Source of the DNA: Anaerobiospirillum sp. NML120449 | GTDB taxonomy: Bacteria; Pseudomonadota; Gammaproteobacteria; Enterobacterales; Succinivibrionaceae | Assembly: GCF_023051105.1 (NCBI RefSeq) | Contig: NZ_JALKIL010000006.1 | Coordinates: 1 to 64,000, forward strand | Length of the DNA: 64,000 nucleotides | Direction: 5' to 3' | Part shown: piece by piece, positions 48,105-56,226 of the stretch | Layout of the letters: each line of letters opens with the position of its first letter | How positions within the stretch are numbered: position 1 is the first letter of the stretch | Made by a program: the position numbers and the translations under genes | The notes under the pieces: model-generated | What the model was told of the DNA's origin: nothing | The model's database searches: none | Seen by the model: the letters and a program-made list of their open reading frames with translations, nothing else

Positions 48105-49349
48105 TCAGCTGCGGGGAAGCGGGGGAATAAGGCTGGTGATAAAGTCCATGGTGTACAGGGTTGCTACCAGACCAATGGAAGCTGAGATTACCAGCACCAT
48201 GGCAATGGACAGGCGGGTCATGCCAATGGGCACATAGCCCTTGAAGATGTCCAGAAAGCCGTTTATCAGAGGGAAGCCGGGTACGAGCAGCAAGGTGGTA
48301 GCAGAGGCTGCCAGAATGACCTGAGAGTGCTCCAGATTGAAAATATACTGAGCACACAGTGCTGCGGTTAGGGATCCGGTAAAGGCTGCCAGCATAAAGG
48401 TAAAGGACTCGAAAAAGCCTTTTTTGATGAAGCTGAAGCGGGCGTACATCAGGAACAGCCCTCCTATGAGAGCTGACAGACAGATAGCGGTATTACCACC
48501 ATTAAGTCCGGCAAAGCAGGCACCGGCTATAGCCTCAAGGACAATAAGCAGATTGTGGTCGTAATGTCTTGGGCGCACTGCTCTGATAGCAAGGAGTATG
48601 CGCTCATGGTCAGTAAGACGGCCGCTTGAAACATCATGGCAGACAGTGTTCAGGCGCGACACGGAGTCCATGTTGATGGCAAAGTGCTTGATTTCCATGA
48701 ACTCAACACTGACCAGACGGCCTTTGCGCAGTTTGACAATAATGCCGTTACGCGTGAGGCTCATGTCTATGCTGGTACAGCCCAGATCATGGGCCATTTT
48801 CTTTACGCTGTGAGAAATAAGGCGGGTTTCAGCTCCGGATGAGGCCATGCGCCAGCCCAGAGTGGCAAGCAGGCGTGCCTTGAGCGCAAGACTGCGCTCT
48901 TCAGGGCTGTCATGGCCGACACGGCGGGCATAAAAGGCATCATCACTTTCATTGAAGTGATGCGCCTCCGGATACCATGATCCGGCAACGGAGCTCAGCC
49001 AGCCGCTGCCTGCAGGAATGTGGTCGCTGCCATAGCCATCAGCATCAGTCTGACCGCTGCCCATGCTGTTGCAGCTGGCCGGGCTGTCGGAGGATGCAGC
49101 TAAGCTGCCTGCGCTGTTGGCAGTGTCTGTGTCTGACGGGAGTGACTGGCAGGTGTTTTCAGTGGCAATGTCGGATGGGAGTGGCGGGCCGGAGTATTCA
49201 CGGGCCATGCACTCCTGGGCGCTGTAGCCCTGTGAGTGAATGCCATCATTTTCGCCTGCCAGCTCTGGCAGATGATCCAGGCTGTCAGAGTGGTTAATAA
49301 CTGTTCCAGTATTGTTATCTTGTAGTGCTGAACCGTGATGTTCGTGCAT
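48105..49349 (-). CDS. yjjP: YjjP-like ThrE N-domain exporter subunit with N-terminal extension
   Basis: Up to 414 residues against about 256 in E. coli. From residue ~150 it follows YjjP: LLATLGWRMASSGAETRLISHSVKKMAHDLG, DMSLTRNGIIVKLR, then five hydrophobic segments including LLLVPGFPLINGFLDIFKGY, the most conserved part. It partners YjjB to export dicarboxylate (succinate in E. coli) or amino acid. The first ~145 residues are a hydrophilic acidic extension rich in Ser, Asp and His (HEHHGSALQDNN; SLPSDTDTANSAGSL). The ATG at 49349 has AAGGA about 15 bases upstream, which is too far, so a later start within the extension is possible. A succinate exporter would suit a succinate-producing anaerobe. 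Confidence 0.88.
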   Translation of the reverse strand: MHEHHGSALQDNNTGTVINHSDSLDHLPELAGENDGIHSQGYSAQECMAREYSGPPLPSDIATENTCQSLPSDTDTANSAGSLAASSDSPASCNSMGSGQTDADGYGSDHIPAGSGWLSSVAGSWYPEAHHFNESDDAFYARRVGHDSPEERSLALKARLLATLGWRMASSGAETRLISHSVKKMAHDLGCTSIDMSLTRNGIIVKLRKGRLVSVEFMEIKHFAINMDSVSRLNTVCHDVSSGRLTDHERILLAIRAVRPRHYDHNLLIVLEAIAGACFAGLNGGNTAICLSALIGGLFLMYARFSFIKKGFFESFTFMLAAFTGSLTAALCAQYIFNLEHSQVILAASATTLLLVPGFPLINGFLDIFKGYVPIGMTRLSIAMVLVISASIGLVATLYTMDFITSLIPPLPRS

Positions 49350-50471
49350 ATTGTTGAGCTCAGGTCCTTAAAGGGTGTGAACAGGAGCAGGGCTGCCTGT
49401 TGCGATAAAGCTGCTCTGGTCAGTGCTGTCAGTTAAGGCATGACCCGAGTGTAAGCAGGTCAGTTGCAAATGCATTTTGTTCCTTTACTGAGTATCAGTC
49501 AATTCAATTTGTCCATGCAATTGATACATCAGGGCCTGGCATCATGCCAGGGGCCGTAAACAGGCTGGTCATGCATGAATGTTTTTTTTCACAGTCACAA
49601 TATGGAGCATGTGGCCTTTAACTGAGCAACTTGCTTTTTCTTGCCCATTAAGTGCGCCAAGGCCAGACGGACCGCTGCACAGGGATACGGAACTCCACTA
49701 TCAGGGCAGAGCAGTATGCTGTTCAGGCTTACCTGCAGGTAAGCACTGTGTAACGTACTGTATGACGTACTGGCTTATCAATACTGAAGCTCCATGTCCA
49801 TGCTGGCTTACCTGCATGGCCGCTCTGCAGGACATAGTCATGAGGGGGCATATGAGCTAACTTATGGCAGCTGTAAATACGGCAGAGTGAAAGTAAGGTG
49901 GCAAAGCTGACAAACATCCGCATGGAGCAGTGGATTACAGCTGGAGTGACTGGGGACAAGGCATCAATTTATCTGTCAGAGTATGGCAGGGGCTGCAACA
50001 TGTGCCAGAATATGGTGCAATTTAGTCAGACAAATTAAGATACACTTATGTCTTTTGCCCTGTGACTGTAACTGGCACTGTGAGTATGGTTCTCAGCTCT
50101 TGCCAGGTGCATCCATTATGACATGGCGAGGCTCGATGGCATGTCCTGATGACATGGCGAGGCTCGATGGCATGTCCTGATGACATGGCGTGGCTCGACG
50201 GCATGTCCTGATGACATGTCGTGGCTCGACGGCATGACCTGATGACATGTCGTGGCTCGATGGCATGACCTGATGACATGGCGAGGCTCGATGGCATGTC
50301 CTGTTGTCATGGATTGCTGGTACGGCAGGGCAGATAGTGTATGTATAAAAGTTATGTAAAGTATCTGTCTGATAAGGTGGTAACAGAGGATTCTTATGAG
50401 TTTATTGAGATGACTCTGTTGAGGACTGGAGGCGCTGGTATGAGCGCGCAGGCATTAAGAGAGGTTCAGCT
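49350..50471. other. Gap between yjjP and the SDR gene
   Basis: 1.1 kb without a supported gene. A 31-bp tandem array with dyad symmetry lies at 50120-50305. Next to it, 50352-50381 carries TTATGTAAAG and TAAGGTGGT, matching a block at 22004-22034. An inverted pair, TTACCTGCAGGTAA (about 49729-49742), is also present. Confidence 0.55.
50120..50305. repeat. 31-bp tandem repeat with internal dyad, 6 copies
   Basis: Units starting GACATGGCGAGGCTCGATGG are phased at 50120, 50151, 50182, 50213, 50244 and 50275. Each contains CGAG-G-CTCG and is flanked by GACATG and CATGTC, so each could fold as a hairpin. Copies differ by variants at fixed positions (CGAGGCTCGA versus CGTGGCTCGA; GTCCTG versus GACCTG). 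There are no unique spacers. Confidence 0.9.
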
Positions 50472-51251
50472 ATGGACAAGTCCAGAGTAATTGCAATCAC
50501 AGGTGGTTCTACAGGCATAGGACGCGCCTGCGTGCTGATGTTTCTTAAAAGGGATTATAACGTATCTTTTGGTGACATTAATGATGAGGAAGCATCATCT
50601 CTGCTCGAGGAGTGCCATAAGCTTGGTTTTGATTCCTCACGTGTCATGTTCAGTCATGTAAATACCACCTGTCGTGAGGAGATTGCCCGCTGGGCCGAGG
50701 CTACAGCGCAGCATTTTGGCCATATCGATGCTGTCTTTGCCAATGCCGGTATTCACCGCTCCAATACCATGCTCAATATTGACCCAGCTGAGCTGGAGCT
50801 GATGATCAACACCAATATCTACGGCACTGTCTGGACCTTACAGGAGCTGGTGCCTTATCTGCAGAAAAACGGATCAGGATCCGTGGTTATCAACTGCTCT
50901 GATCAGTTCTTTATCGGCAAGGGCAATAACTTTGCCTATGGCCTTACCAAGGGTGCTCTGGGACAGATTACCCGCTCTCTGGCTGTAGATCTGGCCAAAG
51001 ACAATATCAGGGTCAATGCTGTCTGTCCGGGAACCATCAGAACTCCGCTTGCTGACAAAGCTCTGGGGCGCTGGGCTGATAAGGCCGGTATCACTCTGGA
51101 GCAGGCCTGGGCTGAAGAGGATGCGCTCTTTACCATGGGCCGCTGCGGCACTGCTGATGAGGTTGCCACAATGGTGTACTTCCTTGTCAACGACGCCACC
51201 TTCTCTACCGGCTCCCACTTCCTGACTGACGGCGGCCTCGTATGCCGCTGA
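50472..51251 (+). CDS. Classical short-chain dehydrogenase/reductase
   Basis: 259 residues; GAGG lies eight bases before the ATG. A Rossmann-fold NAD(P)-dependent oxidoreductase: nucleotide-binding TGGSTGIG (about residues 10-17), NAG (VFANAGIH), and the active-site pair Tyr156/Lys160 (AYGLTKG) with the Ser in VINCSDQF. The C-terminal RVNAVCPGTIRTPL and GSHFLTDGGLVCR segments are typical of the FabG-like group. The Asp in FGDIND after strand 2 favours NAD(H) over NADP(H). The substrate is unknown; sugar or polyol dehydrogenases and 3-oxoacyl reductases share this pattern. Single gene, ended by a strong bidirectional terminator. Confidence 0.93.
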   Translation: MDKSRVIAITGGSTGIGRACVLMFLKRDYNVSFGDINDEEASSLLEECHKLGFDSSRVMFSHVNTTCREEIARWAEATAQHFGHIDAVFANAGIHRSNTMLNIDPAELELMINTNIYGTVWTLQELVPYLQKNGSGSVVINCSDQFFIGKGNNFAYGLTKGALGQITRSLAVDLAKDNIRVNAVCPGTIRTPLADKALGRWADKAGITLEQAWAEEDALFTMGRCGTADEVATMVYFLVNDATFSTGSHFLTDGGLVCR

Positions 51252-51449
51252 CCCTGAGCCCGGTCGTCCGTACCACTGTGGTATAGAATGCCCTTGCCTT
51301 TGACATGTACGCTCTGCCCAGTGACATGCATGCTCTGCAAGGTCTGGAGCCGGGCTCCAGACTCAGTTTGCCAGTGATTCATGCCATATAGGGCGGCAGG
51401 GCAATCAGCCTTGCTGACCTCTCCTGCCTTTGGTCATACATTTAGACTG

Positions 51450-51487
51450 CAATGAAAAACAGCGCCCTGAGGCGCTGTTTTTCATTG
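51450..51487. terminator. Bidirectional terminator between two convergent genes
   Basis: A perfect 17-bp stem (CAATGAAAAACAGCGCC and complement) with loop CTGA. The stem ends supply A- and T-tracts on both strands, so it serves the SDR gene and the convergent TIGR01777-type gene. Confidence 0.9.
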
Positions 51488-51561
51488 AGGGGATGCCGAT
51501 GCAGTCCCATGGATGTAGTAGCTGACTGGAGGTCAGTGCTGGTTATCCTGCCTTGACTGGT

Positions 51562-52434
51562 CTACTGGACGTTGTTGATGTCCTGGGTATGGAATACAAA
51601 GCCGTTTGAGGTCAGCACTGTCGGCATAATGGTCTGATTGGCCTTGAGCATCTGAATACGGCGGTCACCGAGCTTGAGCAGACCTGTGATGATAGGAATC
51701 TGCGGCAGACGTGAGTGCTTGTAGCAGCAGTGCAGCAGCTCCTTGAGGGTAGCCGGCTTTGGTGAGGTCAGGTTTACCGGACCTGATGGGATTTCCTTCT
51801 GACAAAGGAACTGCAGGGCATTGACGGCATCATGAACCTCAATGAAAGGAATCTTGTTGGTTCCATGAATGATGGTAAAAGGAGGAGTCATGGATGACTT
51901 CTTGATAAAGCCGCCATCACGGGAGAGCACAATGCCCAGACGGGCCAGGTAGAAGCGCTTGAAGTTAAACTGCTCATTGAGTTGGCGGGCACGCTCTTCG
52001 AGCTTGTGAGCAATATTGGAAATATCGCTGCTGCCTGTGCATGGGCTGCTTTCATCCTGCACTTCATCGGTATTTTCGTTGTACAGGGAAATAGCGCTTG
52101 CCTGGATGAATACCGGAGGAAGTACCATCTGCTGGGACAGGCGGTCCAGAACATCAAGACGTGAATTGAGCAGTACCGGCAGACGGCGGGTAGTAATGGC
52201 CTTGGCGCCAAGTGACTCGCCTGCAAGGTTAATCAGCACATCACCCTCACCGTTGTACTCGTCATAAGTGATGATTGAGGCGCTGCTGGAAATCTTGTGT
52301 TTCTTTTCCAGACGGGAGGCAACCTGAGAGATGTCAGACTGAGTCAAAATGGTTACCTGATTATGCTGGTCAATAAGACTCTGTGCCAGGTGACCTCCAA
52401 CGTAACCTGAACCACCAGCAATAACTACATGCAT
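51562..52434 (-). CDS. TIGR01777-type (YfcH-like) SDR-fold epimerase family protein
   Basis: 290 residues from the ATG at 52434, with GGGAGG eight bases upstream. The start MHVVIAGGSGYVGGHLAQSLI is the GxxGxxG nucleotide-binding motif of extended SDRs. Family features follow: DVLINLAGESLGAKAITTRR (compare the NLAGE motif of YfcH), LNSRLDVLDRLSQ, FIQASAISLYNEN in place of the usual SAVGYYG, LARLGIVLSRDGG, IPFIEVHDAVNALQFLC and GPVNLTSPKPATLKELL. The family's enzymatic role is not established. One departure is the active-site Tyr region, where the usual ASAxGxYG reads ASAISLYNEN. It is about the normal length and a single-gene unit. Confidence 0.88.
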   Translation of the reverse strand: MHVVIAGGSGYVGGHLAQSLIDQHNQVTILTQSDISQVASRLEKKHKISSSASIITYDEYNGEGDVLINLAGESLGAKAITTRRLPVLLNSRLDVLDRLSQQMVLPPVFIQASAISLYNENTDEVQDESSPCTGSSDISNIAHKLEERARQLNEQFNFKRFYLARLGIVLSRDGGFIKKSSMTPPFTIIHGTNKIPFIEVHDAVNALQFLCQKEIPSGPVNLTSPKPATLKELLHCCYKHSRLPQIPIITGLLKLGDRRIQMLKANQTIMPTVLTSNGFVFHTQDINNVQ

Positions 52435-54306
52435 GATTAATCCTCCCGGTATCTGACAGACCATTAACTTGAGACTGTCCTGTACACGGCTTCATTATAT
52501 TCAGGGATATCTGTGGCAATCAGCCATTGAGTCCTGCACTGTCAGGGGCCTGTACATACAGGGCATCCCGTCACAGGGCTGTCCTGTATGTACAGGGCTG
52601 TCTGTCACAGGGATGTCCTGCGTATAGAGGGCAGTCCGTCACCGGGCTGTCCGCGTTATACAGACTTGCCCGTTGACTGGTGGCACCGTACATACAGAAT
52701 CGTTGTTCAGATATCCCGCTCACCGCAGGCAGAGACCTGAGCCGTATGCCGTCTCTGCTTGTGTGGCTGCCAGAGCGTGGGCAGCCTCATTGTGTCAGCG
52801 CCGGGGCTGACAACAGATTCTATGCATGCCTGATATTGCAGGGGCTTAACTCCTGAACAGACCCGGCAGCGGCAGCATTCGAATTTATATTATTGTGTAT
52901 CAGGCTGTACAAGCGGCCATTGCTTTAAAAGCACTCAAACTGTGCCTGAGGGCATACTTGCCCCCTCATAAGGCGCATTCAGCGTGAATGGTCTATTGTA
53001 CAGATTAAGAAAGCTGATAAGACCGGCAAAGCCGGTAGCGAAAGTTTTTTTCAGATTGTCCAGTACAGCTGCCCGGTGTTCAGCCATATAAGTGGGCCTT
53101 AAGATCAAAGCACAGACGTGACCGCATGGACTTATGCCAGTACCCAGGTTGTGAGCAGACTGCCTGCAATGTCAGTATGAACACAAAACTTCAGGCCTGA
53201 CCTGGGACGTCTTTGCTGGGACTTATTTTCTGGGATGTATTTGCTGAGATGTCCATCCCTGATGTTTTCCCGGATGTTTTTCCCATATGCATTTACTGGA
53301 TATCTGTCATGTACAGACTGGGGGCCAGTCAGCTTTGCAGGTGCTCCTGCTTTAAAAGCATTTCCTGGGGCAGAGCGGACCGGGCTTAGCCGGTCAGAAC
53401 TGATTTCTGCGCGGGCGCATTTGGGCAGCTGAGTTTGTCGTAAGTATTTCTTGTGATATCAGGTTAATGTTTGACTGTTACATACCCCTTATACATGCTT
53501 GATCGGTAACGAGCACTGCATTATGCACCGGACTGTACTCAAAGGCCGGAGCAGGGATAGTCCAGGTTTATCAGAGACAGGGCTTTGGCTGTCTCTTACA
53601 CCACATCACACAAAACAAAGCTTTCGACTCTGAACTCAGAAGCTCGCTGGCCGGCGCAGCTCAAAGCTTATGTCTTTTCTCCCAGGACTGCAAAGACCGG
53701 CGGCGGGGAGCCGCTCAATATCCAGGCCGGGTGTTCATTGCCTGGCTTTGTGGGGCTCAAGGGATGCAAACAGACGCTAAAGGTGGCTGCAGGCTCAGGA
53801 CTCTATGGTAGTCCCAGGGAAATTGAATGACTAATTATAAGTCCCTTTTCCGGAACAAAAGCGCTGTATCCCGTCAGGGGCGGGCAAAATAGACAACTGA
53901 GATCTTAATTTGCAACTATGCTCACATATGCGCACCACCATGAGAAGAAAATGACCAATTTTTGTCAGCCGACACTCACTTTTCCAGCCTCTTTGCAACC
54001 TCAGTTGTCTGCTCTTGCCTCATATCAGACTGGATAGATGCGTGCGCTGATGATTACATGGTGAAAACAGGCTCAGTGCCCCTCATTAACCGTATGGTGC
54101 TGCCAGGGTGTGCCGGGAGGTGCCTGGCATCTGGATGAGCTGTTCCAGTAAGGGTACGCTCATGGGGACAGGCAGCTGCATGATGGATGGGCCATGGTCG
54201 GACTGAATCGTGAGCTGATCCTGGCCATAATCTGGACTGAGTTCTGGCGATGGATGGGCCATGTGCGGCGCTAAGCTGTGCTCAGGGAGATTGTGCGCAA
54301 ATGAAA
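52435..54306. other. Long non-coding gap with a 34-bp repeat
   Basis: 1.9 kb without a recognisable gene. A 34-bp repeat spans 52557-52665. Plus-strand frames at about 53235-53432 and 53585-53830 lack ribosome binding sites and protein-like features. The stretch may be eroded sequence left beside the TnsB-like gene, but nothing in it could be matched by eye. Confidence 0.5.
52557..52665. repeat. 34-bp tandem repeat, 3 copies
   Basis: TACAGGGCATCCCGTCACAG, TACAGGGCTGTCTGTCACAG and TAGAGGGCAGTCCGTCACCG begin at 52557, 52591 and 52625, with a partial fourth at 52659. Each unit continues GGCTGTCC or GGATGTCC. Confidence 0.85.
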
Positions 54307-54327
54307 CAGCCCTGCATGGCAGGGCTG
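54307..54327 (-). terminator. Terminator of the TnsB-like gene
   Basis: CAGCCCTGC, loop of three, GCAGGGCTG, followed on the minus strand by TTTCATTTG, 30 bp beyond the stop codon. Confidence 0.8.
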
Positions 54328-54356
54328 CGGGTAAGGCGCACTGACGCGCCAGGCGC

Positions 54357-55088
54357 TCAGACGGCCTGATGTTGCAGGTGACGTCCGTAGCGATAGTAGT
54401 AATAGCGGAACTGGTTATAGCTTGGAGCTGTTTCCACTGTGTCCTCTGGGTGATGGAGCAGATACTCATCAATGAGGTTGGTATAAGTGCGGCGCATGGT
54501 CATGCTGACCGGGCCCTGCATCTGCTCGACCACATAGCGGTGGAAGAGTTCGCGAATCTCATTGTTAAGTGGTGGTGGATTTAGATTGCTCTTGGAGAAC
54601 TTTGGGCCTACCTTCATGCGGCAGTTGCGCGGAGCAGTGTTCTTGCCATAATCAGGCAGCAGGGCTGATATCTTCTGACCTTTCTTCCAGTAAGTGGACA
54701 GCAGGCGTGAAAGCTTGCGGCGCAGGCTTGGATCGTTGTGAGCCATGGTTGAGAGCAGGTGGGCACGCTCTCTTTCATTGGTTAAGAGCATAGGGCCAAG
54801 ATCAATAATTGGTTTGATCAGAGTGTAATTGGCTTTCATCTTGACCAGGCTGCGGCTGCCGGCACGGGTACGTGCGGCTTTCTTCACTTCAGAATCAAGA
54901 TCAATGTATGGATCAGCGGAGTGTACGATAAGGCCCTTATCTTCTTCGGTACGCATTTCGGCTTCAGACAGTATTTTCAGAGTGATGCCATTGCCATTCA
55001 TAGGGTAGAGAAAATACTTGCCCTCCACCTCTGCAATCACCCGGTAGTGCTCCTTATGCCACAGTAGCACTTCGTTTACTTCGGCCAT
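54357..55088 (-). CDS. Stand-alone TnsB-like N-terminal region (Tn7-type transposase fragment or domesticated protein)
   Basis: 243 residues from the ATG at 55088, which has GAGG six bases upstream; an ATG 17 codons earlier has no site. The pattern fits the N-terminal, DNA-binding part of Tn7-type TnsB/Mu-like transposases: an N-terminal beta segment (VNEVLLWHKEHYRVIAEVEGKYFLYPM), a helix-turn-helix region ending LRRKLSRLLSTYWKKGQKISALLPDYGKNTAPRN, then NEIRELFHRYVVEQM, MTMRRTYTNLIDEYLL and PSYNQFRYYYYRYG. In TnsB the DDE integrase catalytic domain comes next, but here the protein stops after 10 more residues and a terminator follows. No partner tns gene is present. It could be a remnant or a retained DNA-binding regulator; the intact start, frame and terminator favour retention. 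The family call is by eye. Confidence 0.65.
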   Translation of the reverse strand: MAEVNEVLLWHKEHYRVIAEVEGKYFLYPMNGNGITLKILSEAEMRTEEDKGLIVHSADPYIDLDSEVKKAARTRAGSRSLVKMKANYTLIKPIIDLGPMLLTNERERAHLLSTMAHNDPSLRRKLSRLLSTYWKKGQKISALLPDYGKNTAPRNCRMKVGPKFSKSNLNPPPLNNEIRELFHRYVVEQMQGPVSMTMRRTYTNLIDEYLLHHPEDTVETAPSYNQFRYYYYRYGRHLQHQAV

Positions 55089-56125
55089 ACTAACCTCATG
55101 ATGTTCGACTACAATGCGCTGAAAGACCATTGGGTGCACAGGTAATATTGGATTTAAGGTCCAGCAGCTGAAGAAATTTTAGATAAAGCGAATAATCAAA
55201 GTACAGACAGATCTTTAAAGAGTGTGACCTGTGGGTCTTAGCACAGTAAAAAAATGATCATATATTAACTTTTGGGGCCTTTATGTGCTCCATAACTGTG
55301 CAAAAAATCCCTGTCATGCTATCAGTATACCCGAAAACACTTGTATGTAAGTGTGAGACAGTTGGTATTTATATGCTGAAAAATGTTAATTTTCGTGGGT
55401 CTGATGCTGTATTTAGTACCGGTTGCAGACAGCATAGCGGTTTCCACATTTTTTTCCATTTTGTTAATTACTTTTTCTGTGCTCAACCTCCCGTATTGTG
55501 TTCAGATAAAGCTTTGTACTTCCAAATATCTGAGCCTGTATTACGCATCATTTTGCCTGTCAGGTAGTGAAAAGACATAGAAAACGTCAGGCATGGGCTC
55601 TGGGTCTGGTCAGACGGGGCATCAGACAGGGCATCAGGAGCTGGTCAGACGGGGCGTCAGGCGCTGCGTCAGGTGCATCGTCAGTCGTGCTGTAATGCGC
55701 CTGAAAAGAGTGCTCTTAAGGCCTGAATATGAGCTCAGGAATAAGCCTGATGGCTAAACTCAAATGAAGGGCAATGATAGAGGCGCTGAGCATGGTATGC
55801 ATGCCTGCAGCTTTGACTGGGCATGACGTGCTGGCCGCCATCAGTAAAGGATGTATGAATGGACGGACTGTACTGATAAACAGAGGGATAGACAAAGGCT
55901 GTATGCCCTGGGACAGATAGACGTGTGGCGCAGGCATCTGGCAGAGCCTTGTGTAGGAACTTTGGATTGGGACTGACGTGCAATGACATCATGGCTGCGA
56001 AGCTGAATGGTGTGGCAGGGCGTGGAGCAGCAAAGCCTCGCGTGGCACGGCCTGGAGTGGCTGGCTGGGCCTCGGGCCACAGGGAAAGTATCGGAAAGGG
56101 ATGCTGGTCTGGATTGGCGGGTACA
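55089..56125. other. Gap between the TnsB-like gene and pta
   Basis: About 1 kb without a supported gene. The 200 bp nearest the TnsB-like gene are AT-rich and probably hold its promoter. Short repeats of GGTCAGACGGGGCATCAGAC type occur at about 55600-55660. Plus-strand frames at 55283-55580 have no ribosome binding site. Confidence 0.5.
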
Positions 56126-56159
56126 AAAAGCCCCGTACAGCAAGGCTGTCGGGGCTTTA
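56126..56159 (-). terminator. Terminator of pta
   Basis: AAAGCCCCG and CGGGGCTTT arms with an inner ACAGC/GCTGT pair; on the minus strand followed by TTTTTGT. It lies 68 bp beyond the pta stop. Confidence 0.9.
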
Positions 56160-56226
56160 TGAAGGGGAGCTCACTGGAAGCTTCCCTTGTCAGGCTGCGG
56201 CGTAAAGCGGCTGCCTGAGGCAGTTA

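Noticed and set aside
50120..50305. Possible CRISPR array
   Set aside because: The 31-bp units follow each other directly with no unique spacers, and no cas gene is in the window.
53585..53830. 81-codon plus-strand frame as a small gene or IS remnant
   Set aside because: No ribosome binding site, no recognisable motif, and no inverted repeats or target-site duplications were found around it.
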